This document shows positions 51,968-60,582 of a DNA stretch of 64,000 nucleotides, piece by piece. A program made the position numbers and the translations under genes. Numbering within the stretch: position 1 is the first letter of the stretch; every line of letters begins with the position of its first letter. The stretch covers positions 1 to 64,000 of the forward strand of contig NZ_JAKEIO010000003.1 in assembly GCF_021474405.1 (NCBI RefSeq). Direction: 5' to 3'. Origin of the DNA: [Streptosporangium] indianense (GTDB lineage Bacteria; Actinomycetota; Actinomycetes; Streptomycetales; Streptomycetaceae). The notes below the pieces were generated by a model. The model did no database searches. It saw only the letters and a list, made by a program, of their open reading frames with translations, and had not been told where the DNA came from.

Positions 51968-52060
51968 TCCCCGGAGCCTGCGCGGACGCCGAGTGATCAG
52001 CCCGGAGACTCTCAGACGCCTGTTGATCAGCCCGGAGACTGTGCGGACGCCGAGTGATCA
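51953..52060. repeat. Tandem copies of the polymerase gene 3' end
   Basis: The end of the gene (YADAK-stop, 51950-51966) is followed by three further units starting at about 51982, 52012 and 52043, period 29-31. In their own frames they read CADAE-stop, SDAC-stop and CADAE-stop. The shared downstream piece is TGATCAGCCCGGAGACT. Confidence 0.82.
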
Positions 52061-55000
52061 GCCGCCAAGTAATCGGCTCGAAGACGCCAGGAGCTCACGC
52101 AGTTCCGTGAACACCGCCCACTCGTCCGTCCCCTCCAGTGCCGCGAGCGCCGCGTCCCACTCCTCGCGTGCCTCGCCGACCTCCCCCCGCTCCCGCAGCA
52201 GCAGCCCGTGCTGGTGGCGGGCGAGACCGGCGATGTAGCGGTCGTCGCGGGCGTCGGCCCGGCCGAGCAACTCGGCGCACTCGCGGGCGGCCCGCCGGCC
52301 GCGGCCGAGCTGGCGCAGGGCCCTGACCAGGCCGAGCCGGGTCCGGGACTCGCCGTACCAGTCACCGTGCCCGCCGAGGATGCGCAGGCTCTCCTCGAAG
52401 TGCGGGACGGCGGCGGCCGGCTGCCCCAGCCGCAGATGGGCGTAGCCGACGTTGCAGTGCGCGGCGTGCCGCACGATCACGGCGCCGATCTCGTCCCCGA
52501 GGGCGAGCGAACGCCGGTGCTGCTCGATGGCGGCCCGTGGGTCGGTGGGCTCGACGAGGTTGCCGAGGTGCTGTGGGTGATGGCCTCACCGTAGGGGTCG
52601 TTCAGCCGCCGGGCGTACTCCAGGCTCCGCGTCAGCGCCTCGCCCGCCTCGGTGCGCCGCCCGAGCCCGTCCAGCAGCAGGCTCTGGTTGTTCAGGCAGC
52701 GGCGGATCCACGAGGTGTGGTCCAGCCGCCGCCAGAGGGTGAGGGCGCGGTCGTTGAGGGCGAGGGCCTCGCTGTGCCGGCCGGTCAGGAAGTGCAGCCC
52801 GCCGAGGTCGACCAGGGCGTAGGCCTCCGCGGCCGTGTCCCCGAGCCGCCGGGCGACCCGGAGGCCGGCCTGCCCGAGCACCTCCATCTCGGCGAGGCGG
52901 CCCCGGCGGTGCGCGTACGGGGAGATCAGCCGGACGAGCGCGCAGACCAGGCCCGCGCGCCGCTCCGAGGGGGTGTCCGCGAACCGCTCGACCAGGGCGA
53001 CGACGTTCTCCAGCTCGCCGTCTCCCCAGGCGAAGGCCTCGTCGGGGCCGGCGAAGGGCGTGACGGTGGCGACGTGGGCCGCGTGGCCGGCGGGCTGACT
53101 CGCGGTGGGCCGGAGGCGGTCCTCCTGGTCGAGGCCGGGTTCCACGATCGCGCCGAGGACGCGTTCGGCGACGGCGGCGTACCAGTGCAGCGCCGTGTCG
53201 GCGAGGTCCACGGCACCGGCGGTGCGGACGGCGCCGTGCTCCGCGGCCCGCTCGCGGGCGAAGTCCCGTACCAGGCCGTGAGGCGCGTAGCGGCCGTACG
53301 TCGTCTCCTCCAGCAGGGCCACGTCGAGGAGGCGGTCCAGGGCGGCCTCGGTGCGGGGTTCGCCGATGCCGGTGAGACGGGCGAGAAGGGGGGCGCTGTA
53401 GGTGGGCAGGTCGAGGGCGCCGACGGCCCGCAGCGTGCGGGCCGCGTCCCGGTCGGCCGCGCGCTCGGAGCCTGCGAGCGCGTCGTACGCGACGGCCAGC
53501 GAACGGCCCACGCTCAGGTCGTCGTACTCCAGGTGCCGCAACCGCCCCTCTGCGGCGGCGAGCTGCCCGGCGAGCTTCTCGGGGGTCAGGGCCCGACGGG
53601 CGGCGAGCCGCGCGGCGACGACCCGCAGGGCCAGCGGGAGCCGGCCGGTGAGCTCGACGAGGAGCCGGGCGGCGTCCGTGCCGTCCAGGCCCTCGCGGCC
53701 CGAGGCGCTACGCAGGAGTTCGGCGCTCTCCTCGTCCGACAGCGGGGCGAGCGGGAAGCGGGCCGCGCCGTCGAGGGCGGTCAGCGGCGAACGGCTGGTG
53801 ACGATCACCGCGCATCCGGCGCCGCCCGGTAGCAGCGGCCGTACCTGCGCGGCGTTCGCGGCGTCGTCCAGCACGAGCAGCGTGCGGGCGGGTGCGAGCA
53901 GCGACCGCAGCAACGCGGCTGCGGCGTCCGGCTGTTCGGGGATGCGGCAGGGCTCGACACCGAGGTCACGCAGCAGGGCGGTGAGCGCCTGCCCAGGGGT
54001 GAGAGGTGCCATGCCCGGGGTGGCGCCGTGCAGGTCGAGGTGGAGCTGCCCATCGGGGAAACGTTCCGCCAACTGGTGGCCGACGTAGAGGGCGAGCGCG
54101 CTCTTGCCGACACCGGCCATGCCGCTGATGACGGCGACGGGGTGGGGGGCGGATGTGGTGAGCACGCGGTGCAGGGAGTCCCGGACGGCGTTGCGGCCGA
54201 TGAACCGGGGCGGGGGCGGAGGGAGTTGGGCGGGAGCGGGCATCGGCATCGGCACACTCGCTTGGCTGTGCGAGGGCCTGCTGCCCGAACGGGCCGGGAT
54301 CACGTCGGCCGGACGGACGTGCACGCTGTCGGCCGGATCGGTGGGCACACCGCCGGCCGGACCGGTGGGCGTACCGCCGGCCGGACCGGTAGGCACACCG
54401 CCGGCCGGACCGGTAGGCACACCGCCGGCCGGACCGGTAGGCACACCGCCGGCCGAACGGGTCGATGCCCCTCCGACCGGGCGGGTCGGTGCCCCGCCGA
54501 CCGGGCGGGTCGGTGCCCCGCCGACGGGACGGGTCGGTGCCCCGCCGACCGGACCCACGGGAACCCCCCGGACCGCACAGGTCGAAGCGTCGTCGGCCGG
54601 ACCGGTGGACGCATCGCCTGCCGGACCGGTCGGCAGCCCGTCGCGGTCACCCGGCCTCTCGCCCGCACCCGCGTCCCCCTGAGCCCCCCGCAGCACCTCC
54701 AGGTGCGCCTCCCTCACCCCCGCCCCCGGTTCGATGCCGAGTTGGCCGACGAGGCGGGCGCGCAGGTCGCGGTGGACGGCCAGGGCCTCGGCCGGGCGGC
54801 CGGTGCGGTGCAGGGCGAGCATCAGCTGGCGGTAGTACACCTCGCGCAGCGGATACGCCCCGGTCAGTGCCGCCAGCTCCGGCACCAGCTCCTGCAGCCG
54901 CGGGCCGCCCAGGGCCAGTTCGGCGTCGTAGCGCCACTCCAGGAGGAGCAGCCGGGCCTCGCACAGCCGCTGCGCGAAGGCGTACCCGCCGACCTCGGGC

Positions 55001-55437
55001 GGCAGCCCGGCGAGCGGCGCGCCCCGCCACAGCGCGAGCGCGGCAGCGCACTCGCGCACGACCCGCTCCCAGGCCCGGCCGGCGTGAGCGGCACGCGCGG
55101 CGGCGACATGGCCGTCGAAGACGTGGACGTCGAGCTCGCCCTCGTCGAGCCGCAGCAGGTACCCGGACGGCACGGTGCGCAGCCGTCGGGGATCGTCGAG
55201 CGACCGCCGCAGCCGGGCGATGTGATTGTGCAGCGAGGCCTGTGCGGAAACGGGCGGCGCCTCGCTCCACAGCACGTCCTTGAGCGCCTCCACGGAGACG
55301 ACCCGCCCGGCGTCGAGGAGCAAAGCGGCCAGCAGCGCACGGGACTTCGGGCTCGCGACGGCCCTGGCCTCAGGCCGGGCGCCGCCCTGGACGTCGTGGA
55401 ACAGCACCGGCGGGCCCAACAGCCCGAACCGCATCAT
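52058..55437 (-). pseudogene. AfsR/SARP-type regulator (BTAD, NB-ARC, TPR) broken by a one-base frameshift
   Basis: Encodes a large SARP-family regulator. From ATG 55437: DNA-binding and BTAD domain (residues 1-245), a linker of 8-residue repeats (GGVPTGPA, GGAPTRPV; about 270-360), NB-ARC with Walker A SGMAGVGKSALAL near 427, and TPR repeats. The frame breaks near 52570: after GEAITHS the text goes out of frame and stops at 52477. Restoring one base gives HSNLGNLVEPTDPRAAIEQ and continues through VRHAAHCNVGYAHLRLGQPA to a stop at 52058. Total length 3380 is one base short of 1127 codons, so a single deletion explains it. A GTG at 52480 could restart the TPR tail. Confidence 0.85.
54330..54620. 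repeat. 24-base tandem repeats coding the regulator linker
   Basis: About ten to twelve in-frame units of 24 bases (e.g. GTGGGCACACCGCCGGCCGG plus four bases) coding GGVPTGPA and GGAPTRPV. Near-identical neighbours suggest recent expansion; copy number is likely variable. Confidence 0.88.
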
Positions 55438-55909
55438 CGCGCCACTACCCCCCGTGCACCGCTTTGACGAGTTTCCGCCCCCGGACGGCGCGTTCCCGCC
55501 ACCCGGCTCTCACCTGCCGTGCCGGGATCGGCCGGTGTACTGGCCGTCCTTGATCTTGGCTCGGCGGCTTCCGGCCAATCGCCGGATGACACACGGCGAA
55601 GCGTTGGCCATATGTTAGCGATCCGTTGGCAAAGCCTGATGTGATCACTACATCGGATCTGGCCCGGCGGCGCGCGCGTCTGGACGCGCAACTCGGGGGA
55701 GTGTCGCCGCCGCGGCCGGGTCCGGGTCCCGGTCGGCGGAGGTGAACGGCCGGGACCCTCTCCATCTCCCCGGCAGACCGGACGCTCGGCGGGCCGGAGG
55801 CCACGGCCCGCCAAGCACCGCGACTCTCGAACACCGCGGCCTAGGACCGCGACTCTCGAACACCGCAGCCCCCGAACCACGGCTCGCCGAAGCAATTCGC
55901 CTGCGCGTC
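55438..55909. other. Intergenic region upstream of the SARP gene
   Basis: 472 bases. 55590-55655 is AT-richer than its surroundings and probably holds the SARP promoter: on the minus strand GCCAACG occurs twice 22 bases apart around AACATAT, and GATGTGATCACTACATC (55638-55654) is an imperfect palindrome centred on GATCAC. A 21-base repeat lies at 55817-55866. Confidence 0.55.
55817..55866. repeat. 21-base tandem repeat downstream of the glycosyltransferase gene
   Basis: ACCGCGACTCTCGAACACCG plus C occurs identically at 55817-55837 and 55846-55866, period 29. Confidence 0.85.
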
Positions 55910-56803
55910 TCAGATGACAGGCGGCCGCCCCAGCCGGGTGAGGCGCCACACCGTCCGCCACCGCATGGGCCGCCGCTCCCCTGCCGGCTCCCGTACGCCT
56001 TCCACGAAACCGCCGAGCCACGCGCGCAGCCCGGCACCCGACCGGTTCCGGGCGAGGGTGAGCAGCACCCAGACGCCCAGGTGGACGGGGACGAGCGGGA
56101 GCGGCAGCCGGCGGCGGGCCAGCCAGACCCGGTTGCGGGCGTTCACCCGGTAGTAGATGGCGTGCCGGGCGGGCGAGGTCCTGGGATGCCGCAGCAGCAA
56201 CTCCGGCGCGTACAGGATCCGCCACCCGGCATCGACGGCGCGCCAGGCGAGGTCGGTCTCCTCGTGCGCGAAGAAGAACTCGGCGGGCCAGTCGCCGATC
56301 TCGTCGAGCATCGTCATCCGCAGGGCGTGCCCGCCCCCGAGGAAGCCGGTGACGTACCCTCCCCGGAGGGGATCGGAGTTGCCGATCCGGGGGACGTGCC
56401 GCTGCTGTGTCTCGCCGAGCTCGTCGGCGATCCGGAAGCCGACGATGCCGAGCCGCTCGTCGGCGGCGTACAGGTCCCGCACGCGGCGCAGCACGTCGGG
56501 GTCGACGAGCAGACCGTCGTCGTCCAGATCCACCACGACGTCGATGTCGCCGAACTCCCGCAGCTGGTCCAGGGCCGCGTTGCGTCCGCCGGGGCAGCCG
56601 AGGTTCTCGTCGAGTTCGACGGTGGTGACCTCGCCGGGCAGCGACAGCCGGTGGGCGAACTCGGGCAGCGGGCATCCGTTGCCGACGACGACGATCCGCT
56701 CGGGCGGCACGTCCTGCTTGGCCACGGACTCCAGCAGGGCGTCCACCTCGTCGGGCCGGTTGCCCATCGTCACGACGGCGACGGCGATCCTGGGTGCCCC
56801 CAC
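55910..56803 (-). CDS. Glycosyltransferase family 2 protein
   Basis: A 297-residue GT-A fold glycosyltransferase. N-terminal strand IAVAVVTMGNRPDEVDALLE, then NLGCPGGRNAALDQ, the metal-binding acidic motif DLDDDGLLVDPDV near residue 90, and FFFAHEETDLAWRAVDAGWR near 178 with the catalytic acidic residues. The C-terminal 60 residues are hydrophobic/basic and may associate with the membrane. GTG start at 56803 with a GGTGAGG site. Probably adds sugars to a lipid or cell-wall acceptor (rhamnosyl-type relatives are frequent), but the donor is unknown. Confidence 0.92.
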   Translation of the reverse strand: MGAPRIAVAVVTMGNRPDEVDALLESVAKQDVPPERIVVVGNGCPLPEFAHRLSLPGEVTTVELDENLGCPGGRNAALDQLREFGDIDVVVDLDDDGLLVDPDVLRRVRDLYAADERLGIVGFRIADELGETQQRHVPRIGNSDPLRGGYVTGFLGGGHALRMTMLDEIGDWPAEFFFAHEETDLAWRAVDAGWRILYAPELLLRHPRTSPARHAIYYRVNARNRVWLARRRLPLPLVPVHLGVWVLLTLARNRSGAGLRAWLGGFVEGVREPAGERRPMRWRTVWRLTRLGRPPVI

Positions 56804-57035
56804 GTCCTCACCTCATCCGGTCGGCAACTGACTGATTGACGGGCGATGCTAGCCGTTCACGGTAGGGACACCGTGAGGACGCCTGCCGGGGCGGCGGTTC
56901 CCCCACGCCACACGACCACCCCGTTCGACTACGCCGTTCGACGCGGGCGGCACCCGACCGGAACGGGCACAGGATGTCGGGTGGGGCAGGGCACGCGCTG
57001 CCTAGCGTGAGGGCACGAAAGGAAGGAGACCGGAC

Positions 57036-57935
57036 GTGCTGGACCGGCTCAACCAGGCGATGGACCGGATCGAACGGGACCTCGGCCACACCGTCGACGT
57101 GGCGGATCTGGCGCGTACGGCGTGCACCTCGGAGTACCACCTGCGCCGCATGTTCTCCGCCCTGGCCGGCATGCCGCTGTCGGAGTACATCCGCCGACGG
57201 CGGCTGACGGTCGCGGGTGCGGAGGTGCTGTCGGGGGACGCGACGCTCCTGGAGATCGCGGTCCGCTACGGCTACGGCTCGGGCGAGGCGTTCGCGCGGG
57301 CGTTCCGGGCGATGCACGGCGTGGGCCCGGGAGAGGCCCGGCGCACCGGCGCCGCCCTCGTCTCCCAGCCCCGGTTGGCCTTCCGCCTCACCGTCGAAGG
57401 GAGCAGCAGCATGCACTACCGCGTCCTGGACCGCCCGGCCTTCACCGTCACGGGCTTCAAGACCCGGATCCCCCTGATCCACTCCGGCCCGAACCAGGGG
57501 ATCATCGACTTCGTCCGCGGCCTCGACAAGGCCGCCGTGGACCGGTTGGAGAAACTGTCCGACCAGGAGCCGCAGGGCCTGGTCGCCGTGTGCGACGACA
57601 TCGATCCGAGCCGCGTGGAGGGCACGGAACTCGACTACTACCACGCGGTGATCACCTCGGCCCCGACGGCAACTCCGCCGCCGGCACCGGCACCGGCACC
57701 CGAGGGCACCACCGTCCTCCCGGTCCCGCCGGGCACCTGGGCGGTCTTCACCACTTCGGGCCCCGCCCCGCAAGCGATCCAGCGACTCTGGCGCGTCGTG
57801 TACACCGAGTGGTTCCCGTCCAACCCCTACCGCACCCGCCCCGGCCCGGAGATCCTGCGCACCCGCCTGTCTCCGTCCGGCACGGAGGCGGACGCGGAAC
57901 TGTGGCTCCCGGTCGAACGGGAACCCAGCCACTGA
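57036..57935 (+). CDS. AraC-family regulator with GyrI-like ligand-binding domain
   Basis: A 299-residue regulator. AraC-type double helix-turn-helix at residues 5-105 (VDVADLARTACTSEYHLRRM, YIRRRRLTVAGAEVLS, GYGSGEAFARAFRAMHGVGP), then a GyrI/effector-binding domain (about 125-295; MHYRVLDRPAFTVTGFKTRI, FTTSGPAPQAIQRLW, LSPSGTEADAELWLPV). Resembles Rob/SbmC-type proteins that bind drugs or small hydrophobic molecules. GTG start with GGAGAC upstream. A proline/alanine linker (PPPAPAPAPE) lies inside the effector domain. Divergent from the glycosyltransferase gene. Confidence 0.93.
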   Translation: MLDRLNQAMDRIERDLGHTVDVADLARTACTSEYHLRRMFSALAGMPLSEYIRRRRLTVAGAEVLSGDATLLEIAVRYGYGSGEAFARAFRAMHGVGPGEARRTGAALVSQPRLAFRLTVEGSSSMHYRVLDRPAFTVTGFKTRIPLIHSGPNQGIIDFVRGLDKAAVDRLEKLSDQEPQGLVAVCDDIDPSRVEGTELDYYHAVITSAPTATPPPAPAPAPEGTTVLPVPPGTWAVFTTSGPAPQAIQRLWRVVYTEWFPSNPYRTRPGPEILRTRLSPSGTEADAELWLPVEREPSH

Positions 57936-57947
57936 ACAGGCAGTGTT

Positions 57948-57972
57948 CCGGGCCGGCTTGCGGCCGGCCCGG
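57948..57972. terminator. Terminator between convergent genes
   Basis: Perfect 10-bp stem CCGGGCCGGC (57948-57957) with GCCGGCCCGG (57963-57972), 5-base loop, between the AraC-type gene and the membrane protein gene. Confidence 0.8.
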
Positions 57973-57977
57973 GTCGG

Positions 57978-58586
57978 TCAGGTCTTCGGGTCCTGCGAGG
58001 GCCCGTCCACAGCCCCGCGCCGCCGCAGGCGCAGCAGTATCCCGCCCGCCGTCAGCGCCCCCACGGCACCCGACGCGATGCCGAGTGCCAAGCCGCCGCC
58101 GAAGCCCGGTCCGTCGCCCGATGCCCGGCCCTCGTCCGGAGTTGCGACCTGTACCTCGTCACGCAGGACGATCGAGGGGTAGTCGCACACGAAGTCGCGG
58201 TCCTTTTCCGTCACGCAGTCGGCGTCCTTGTGGCGCAGCGTGAACGTCACGGGATACGTGCCGGGCTTCACGTCTTCTCTGATCCGGCCCGCGCCCACCC
58301 AGGCGCCCTTGGTGTCACCGAGGGTGGTTTCGTCGGTCAGCGCCGGGCTGGAGACCTCCACCGACGTCGGGTGCGGATTGCCGGGGCGCTCCTTGACCGT
58401 GAGTTCCACCGTCTCACCGGGTCCTGCCGGACCGCTGACGGAAACGTACCCGCCTCCAGGGAATGGGAGCCGATCAGCGCGGGCCGTCGTGGACTGCCCG
58501 ATCAGGATCAGAGGTACGGCAATCACAGCGAGTCCGACATGTCTGTATGCGCGTGTGAGTTGGGCCATATCTGCCTTTTCCTGCAT
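57978..58586 (-). CDS. Secreted, C-terminally anchored protein of unknown function
   Basis: A 202-residue protein with an N-terminal signal peptide (HVGLAVIAVPLILIGQSTTA, cleaved after ARA), a beta-rich extracellular part (about 45-150) with one likely disulfide (DCVTEKDRDFVCDY), a C-terminal membrane helix (GGGLALGIASGAVGALTAGG) and a basic end LLRLRRRG. The topology suggests a surface protein anchored by its C-terminal helix. No family recognised. Start ATG 58586 or the in-frame ATG seven codons later. It is divergent from the secreted trypsin-like protease gene, with 88 bases between. Confidence 0.8.
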   Translation of the reverse strand: MQEKADMAQLTRAYRHVGLAVIAVPLILIGQSTTARADRLPFPGGGYVSVSGPAGPGETVELTVKERPGNPHPTSVEVSSPALTDETTLGDTKGAWVGAGRIREDVKPGTYPVTFTLRHKDADCVTEKDRDFVCDYPSIVLRDEVQVATPDEGRASGDGPGFGGGLALGIASGAVGALTAGGILLRLRRRGAVDGPSQDPKT

Positions 58587-58674
58587 GAAACAGACCTATG
58601 ATCACGGCTGACCTTGACGCGTCCACGCCAGATTGGCATGACATGCGTCTCCTTTGATGACGGGGAAATCGACC

Positions 58675-60507
58675 ATGACGTTGCGTAGAGCTCTGGGTGC
58701 CGTGGCGGGGGCTGCGGCACTCATTCTGCTGCCGGGGCTTCCGGCGTACGCAGACCAGAGCGATCCACCTCCCTCGGGGAACACGACCCCGACCGCCCCG
58801 GCGGAACAGCCTTCCGTTCCGCCGTCCCCCCTCCCGGCAGGCGGGGATGACGACGCGCGCGGGTTCACGCCGGCCGACGCCGACAGCTACTGGACCCCGG
58901 AACGCATGCGGGCCGCGAAGCCCGTCCAGGAGCAGCAGGCCAAGCAGTTTCCCGCTCCCACCAGGATGCTCCGCTCCCCCAGCAAGCCGTTCGAGGGGCT
59001 GCCCATCGTCGGCACGTTCTTCTGGAACGATGGCACCGACACCGGCCGCTTCTGCGGCGGCACGGTCGTCAAGAGCCCCGGCAAGAACATCGTGATGAGC
59101 GCCGGTCACTGCTTCGACGACCAGGACGCGCGCAAGAACCTCACGTTCGTCCCGCAGTACGACGACGGCAAGAAGCCGCACGGCGCCTTCACCGTCAAGC
59201 CCGGACGTATCTACGTCGACAAGCGGTACCTCGCCAAGGGCCCGGACGCCGCGGCCGACCTCGACTTCAACTTCCTGCAGCTGGAACCGCGCGGTGGCAA
59301 GAACGTCGAGGAGGTCGTCGGCGGTGCCGAGTTGATGATCGACGCCGGGTACGCCCACGACCCGGTCCGCCTCATCGGCTACCCGGCCAACCAGAAGCGC
59401 CCGCTGGACTGCACGGACAAGACCGTCCGCTACAACAGCACCGACCCGAAGATCCCGGGCAGCTTCCTGCGTATCGCATGCGACAAGTACTCCGGCGGTG
59501 CGTCCGGCGGCCCGTTCCTCGTCAAGCGGGGTGGCGGCTGGGGGATCATCGGCGTCATCGGCGGCTGGAAGACCGGCGGTGACAAGGACGACATCTCCTA
59601 CAGCTCCTACCTCGACGCTGACGCCAAGGCGCTGTACGACGACGCGGTCAACAACCGTCAGCCGGCCGGCCGTGGTGTTCTGGGCAAGGCCGAGACCTGG
59701 CAGCACGCGGAGGTCATCGCCGGGGGCTACTTCACCGACGGCAATCCCGGAACATGGGACTACTCCGACCTGATCGTGCGCTGGTCCGACGGCGAAGTGA
59801 CCTTGTACCGCGGTGCCGGTGAGGACGCCGACAACTTCGACAAGGAGATTCGCCTCATCGGGCCCAACGGCACCTGGAAGCACGCCGAGACCATCGCGGC
59901 GGGCGACTTCACCGGCGCCGACACGGACGACCTGATCGTCCGCTGGACCGACGGCGAACTGACGCTCTATCCCGACGTCGACGAGAAGGGGTTCCACGGC
60001 GAGGTCCAGTTGCAGAAGCCCAACGCCACGTGGAAGCACGCCGTCTCCATCACCGGTGGTCGCTATACGACCGGCAACAAGTGGACCGACGACCTCCTGG
60101 TCCGCTGGAGCGACGGTGAAGTCACCCTGTACACCGACGTCAATCGCGACGGCTTCCACGGCGAGAAGAAGCTTGCTGCGCCCAACGGCACCTGGAAGCA
60201 CGCCTCGTCGATCACGTCGGGCGACTTCACCGGCAACGACCAGCACGACCTCATGGTGCGCTGGACGGATGGCGAACTGACCCTCTACAAGGATCTCGAC
60301 CAGAACGGCTTCCACGGCGAGATCCAGGTGAAGAAGCCCAACCGGCTCTGGACCCACGCCACCCTCCTGGGCGCCGGTGACTACACGGAGAACCGCCATC
60401 CCGACGACTTCCTGGTGCGGTGGTCCGACGGTGAGGTCTCCATGTACCCGGACGCCGACGAGTCCGGCCTGAACCGCGAGATCACACTGGTGTACCCGCC
60501 CGCCTGA
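58675..60507 (+). CDS. Secreted trypsin-like serine protease with five C-terminal propeller-type repeats
   Basis: A 610-residue exported protein. Signal peptide (LGAVAGAAALILLPGLPAYA), a Pro/Ser-rich segment, then an S1-type protease domain (about 100-335) with catalytic His in MSAGHCFD, Asp in ADLDFNFLQ and Ser in GGASGGPF. Five tandem repeats of 52-58 residues fill residues about 345-610; each carries DLIVRWSDGEVTLY and (G/A)TWKHA, as in VCBS/FG-GAP-like or tachylectin-like propellers, presumably for substrate or surface binding. The ATG at 58675 has GGGGA eight bases upstream and gives a normal signal peptide; ATG 58654 is less likely. A strong terminator follows. Confidence 0.92.
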   Translation: MTLRRALGAVAGAAALILLPGLPAYADQSDPPPSGNTTPTAPAEQPSVPPSPLPAGGDDDARGFTPADADSYWTPERMRAAKPVQEQQAKQFPAPTRMLRSPSKPFEGLPIVGTFFWNDGTDTGRFCGGTVVKSPGKNIVMSAGHCFDDQDARKNLTFVPQYDDGKKPHGAFTVKPGRIYVDKRYLAKGPDAAADLDFNFLQLEPRGGKNVEEVVGGAELMIDAGYAHDPVRLIGYPANQKRPLDCTDKTVRYNSTDPKIPGSFLRIACDKYSGGASGGPFLVKRGGGWGIIGVIGGWKTGGDKDDISYSSYLDADAKALYDDAVNNRQPAGRGVLGKAETWQHAEVIAGGYFTDGNPGTWDYSDLIVRWSDGEVTLYRGAGEDADNFDKEIRLIGPNGTWKHAETIAAGDFTGADTDDLIVRWTDGELTLYPDVDEKGFHGEVQLQKPNATWKHAVSITGGRYTTGNKWTDDLLVRWSDGEVTLYTDVNRDGFHGEKKLAAPNGTWKHASSITSGDFTGNDQHDLMVRWTDGELTLYKDLDQNGFHGEIQVKKPNRLWTHATLLGAGDYTENRHPDDFLVRWSDGEVSMYPDADESGLNREITLVYPPA

Positions 60508-60523
60508 GGTCTTCCTCCGGACA

Positions 60524-60569
60524 GGAGGAGGGCTCTTGTCTCCCCTGGGTGGGAGAAGAGCCCTCCTCC
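60524..60569. terminator. Bipartite hairpin terminator
   Basis: GGAGGAGGGCTCTT (60524-60537) pairs perfectly with 60556-60569; inside, CTCCC (60540-60544) pairs with GGGAG (60551-60555). It separates the convergent protease and M1 peptidase genes. Confidence 0.88.
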
Positions 60570-60582
60570 CATCGGGCCGCAC

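Noticed and set aside
54330..54620. CRISPR-like regular repeats
   Set aside because: Units are 24 bases with no unique spacers and lie in frame inside a coding region.
54028..55467. 479-codon plus-strand frame opposite the SARP gene
   Set aside because: Shadow; repeats such as RTGRHTAG are the antisense reading of the linker repeats.
58474..60582. 702-codon minus-strand frame
   Set aside because: Antisense to the secreted protease; repeats only mirror the protease repeats.
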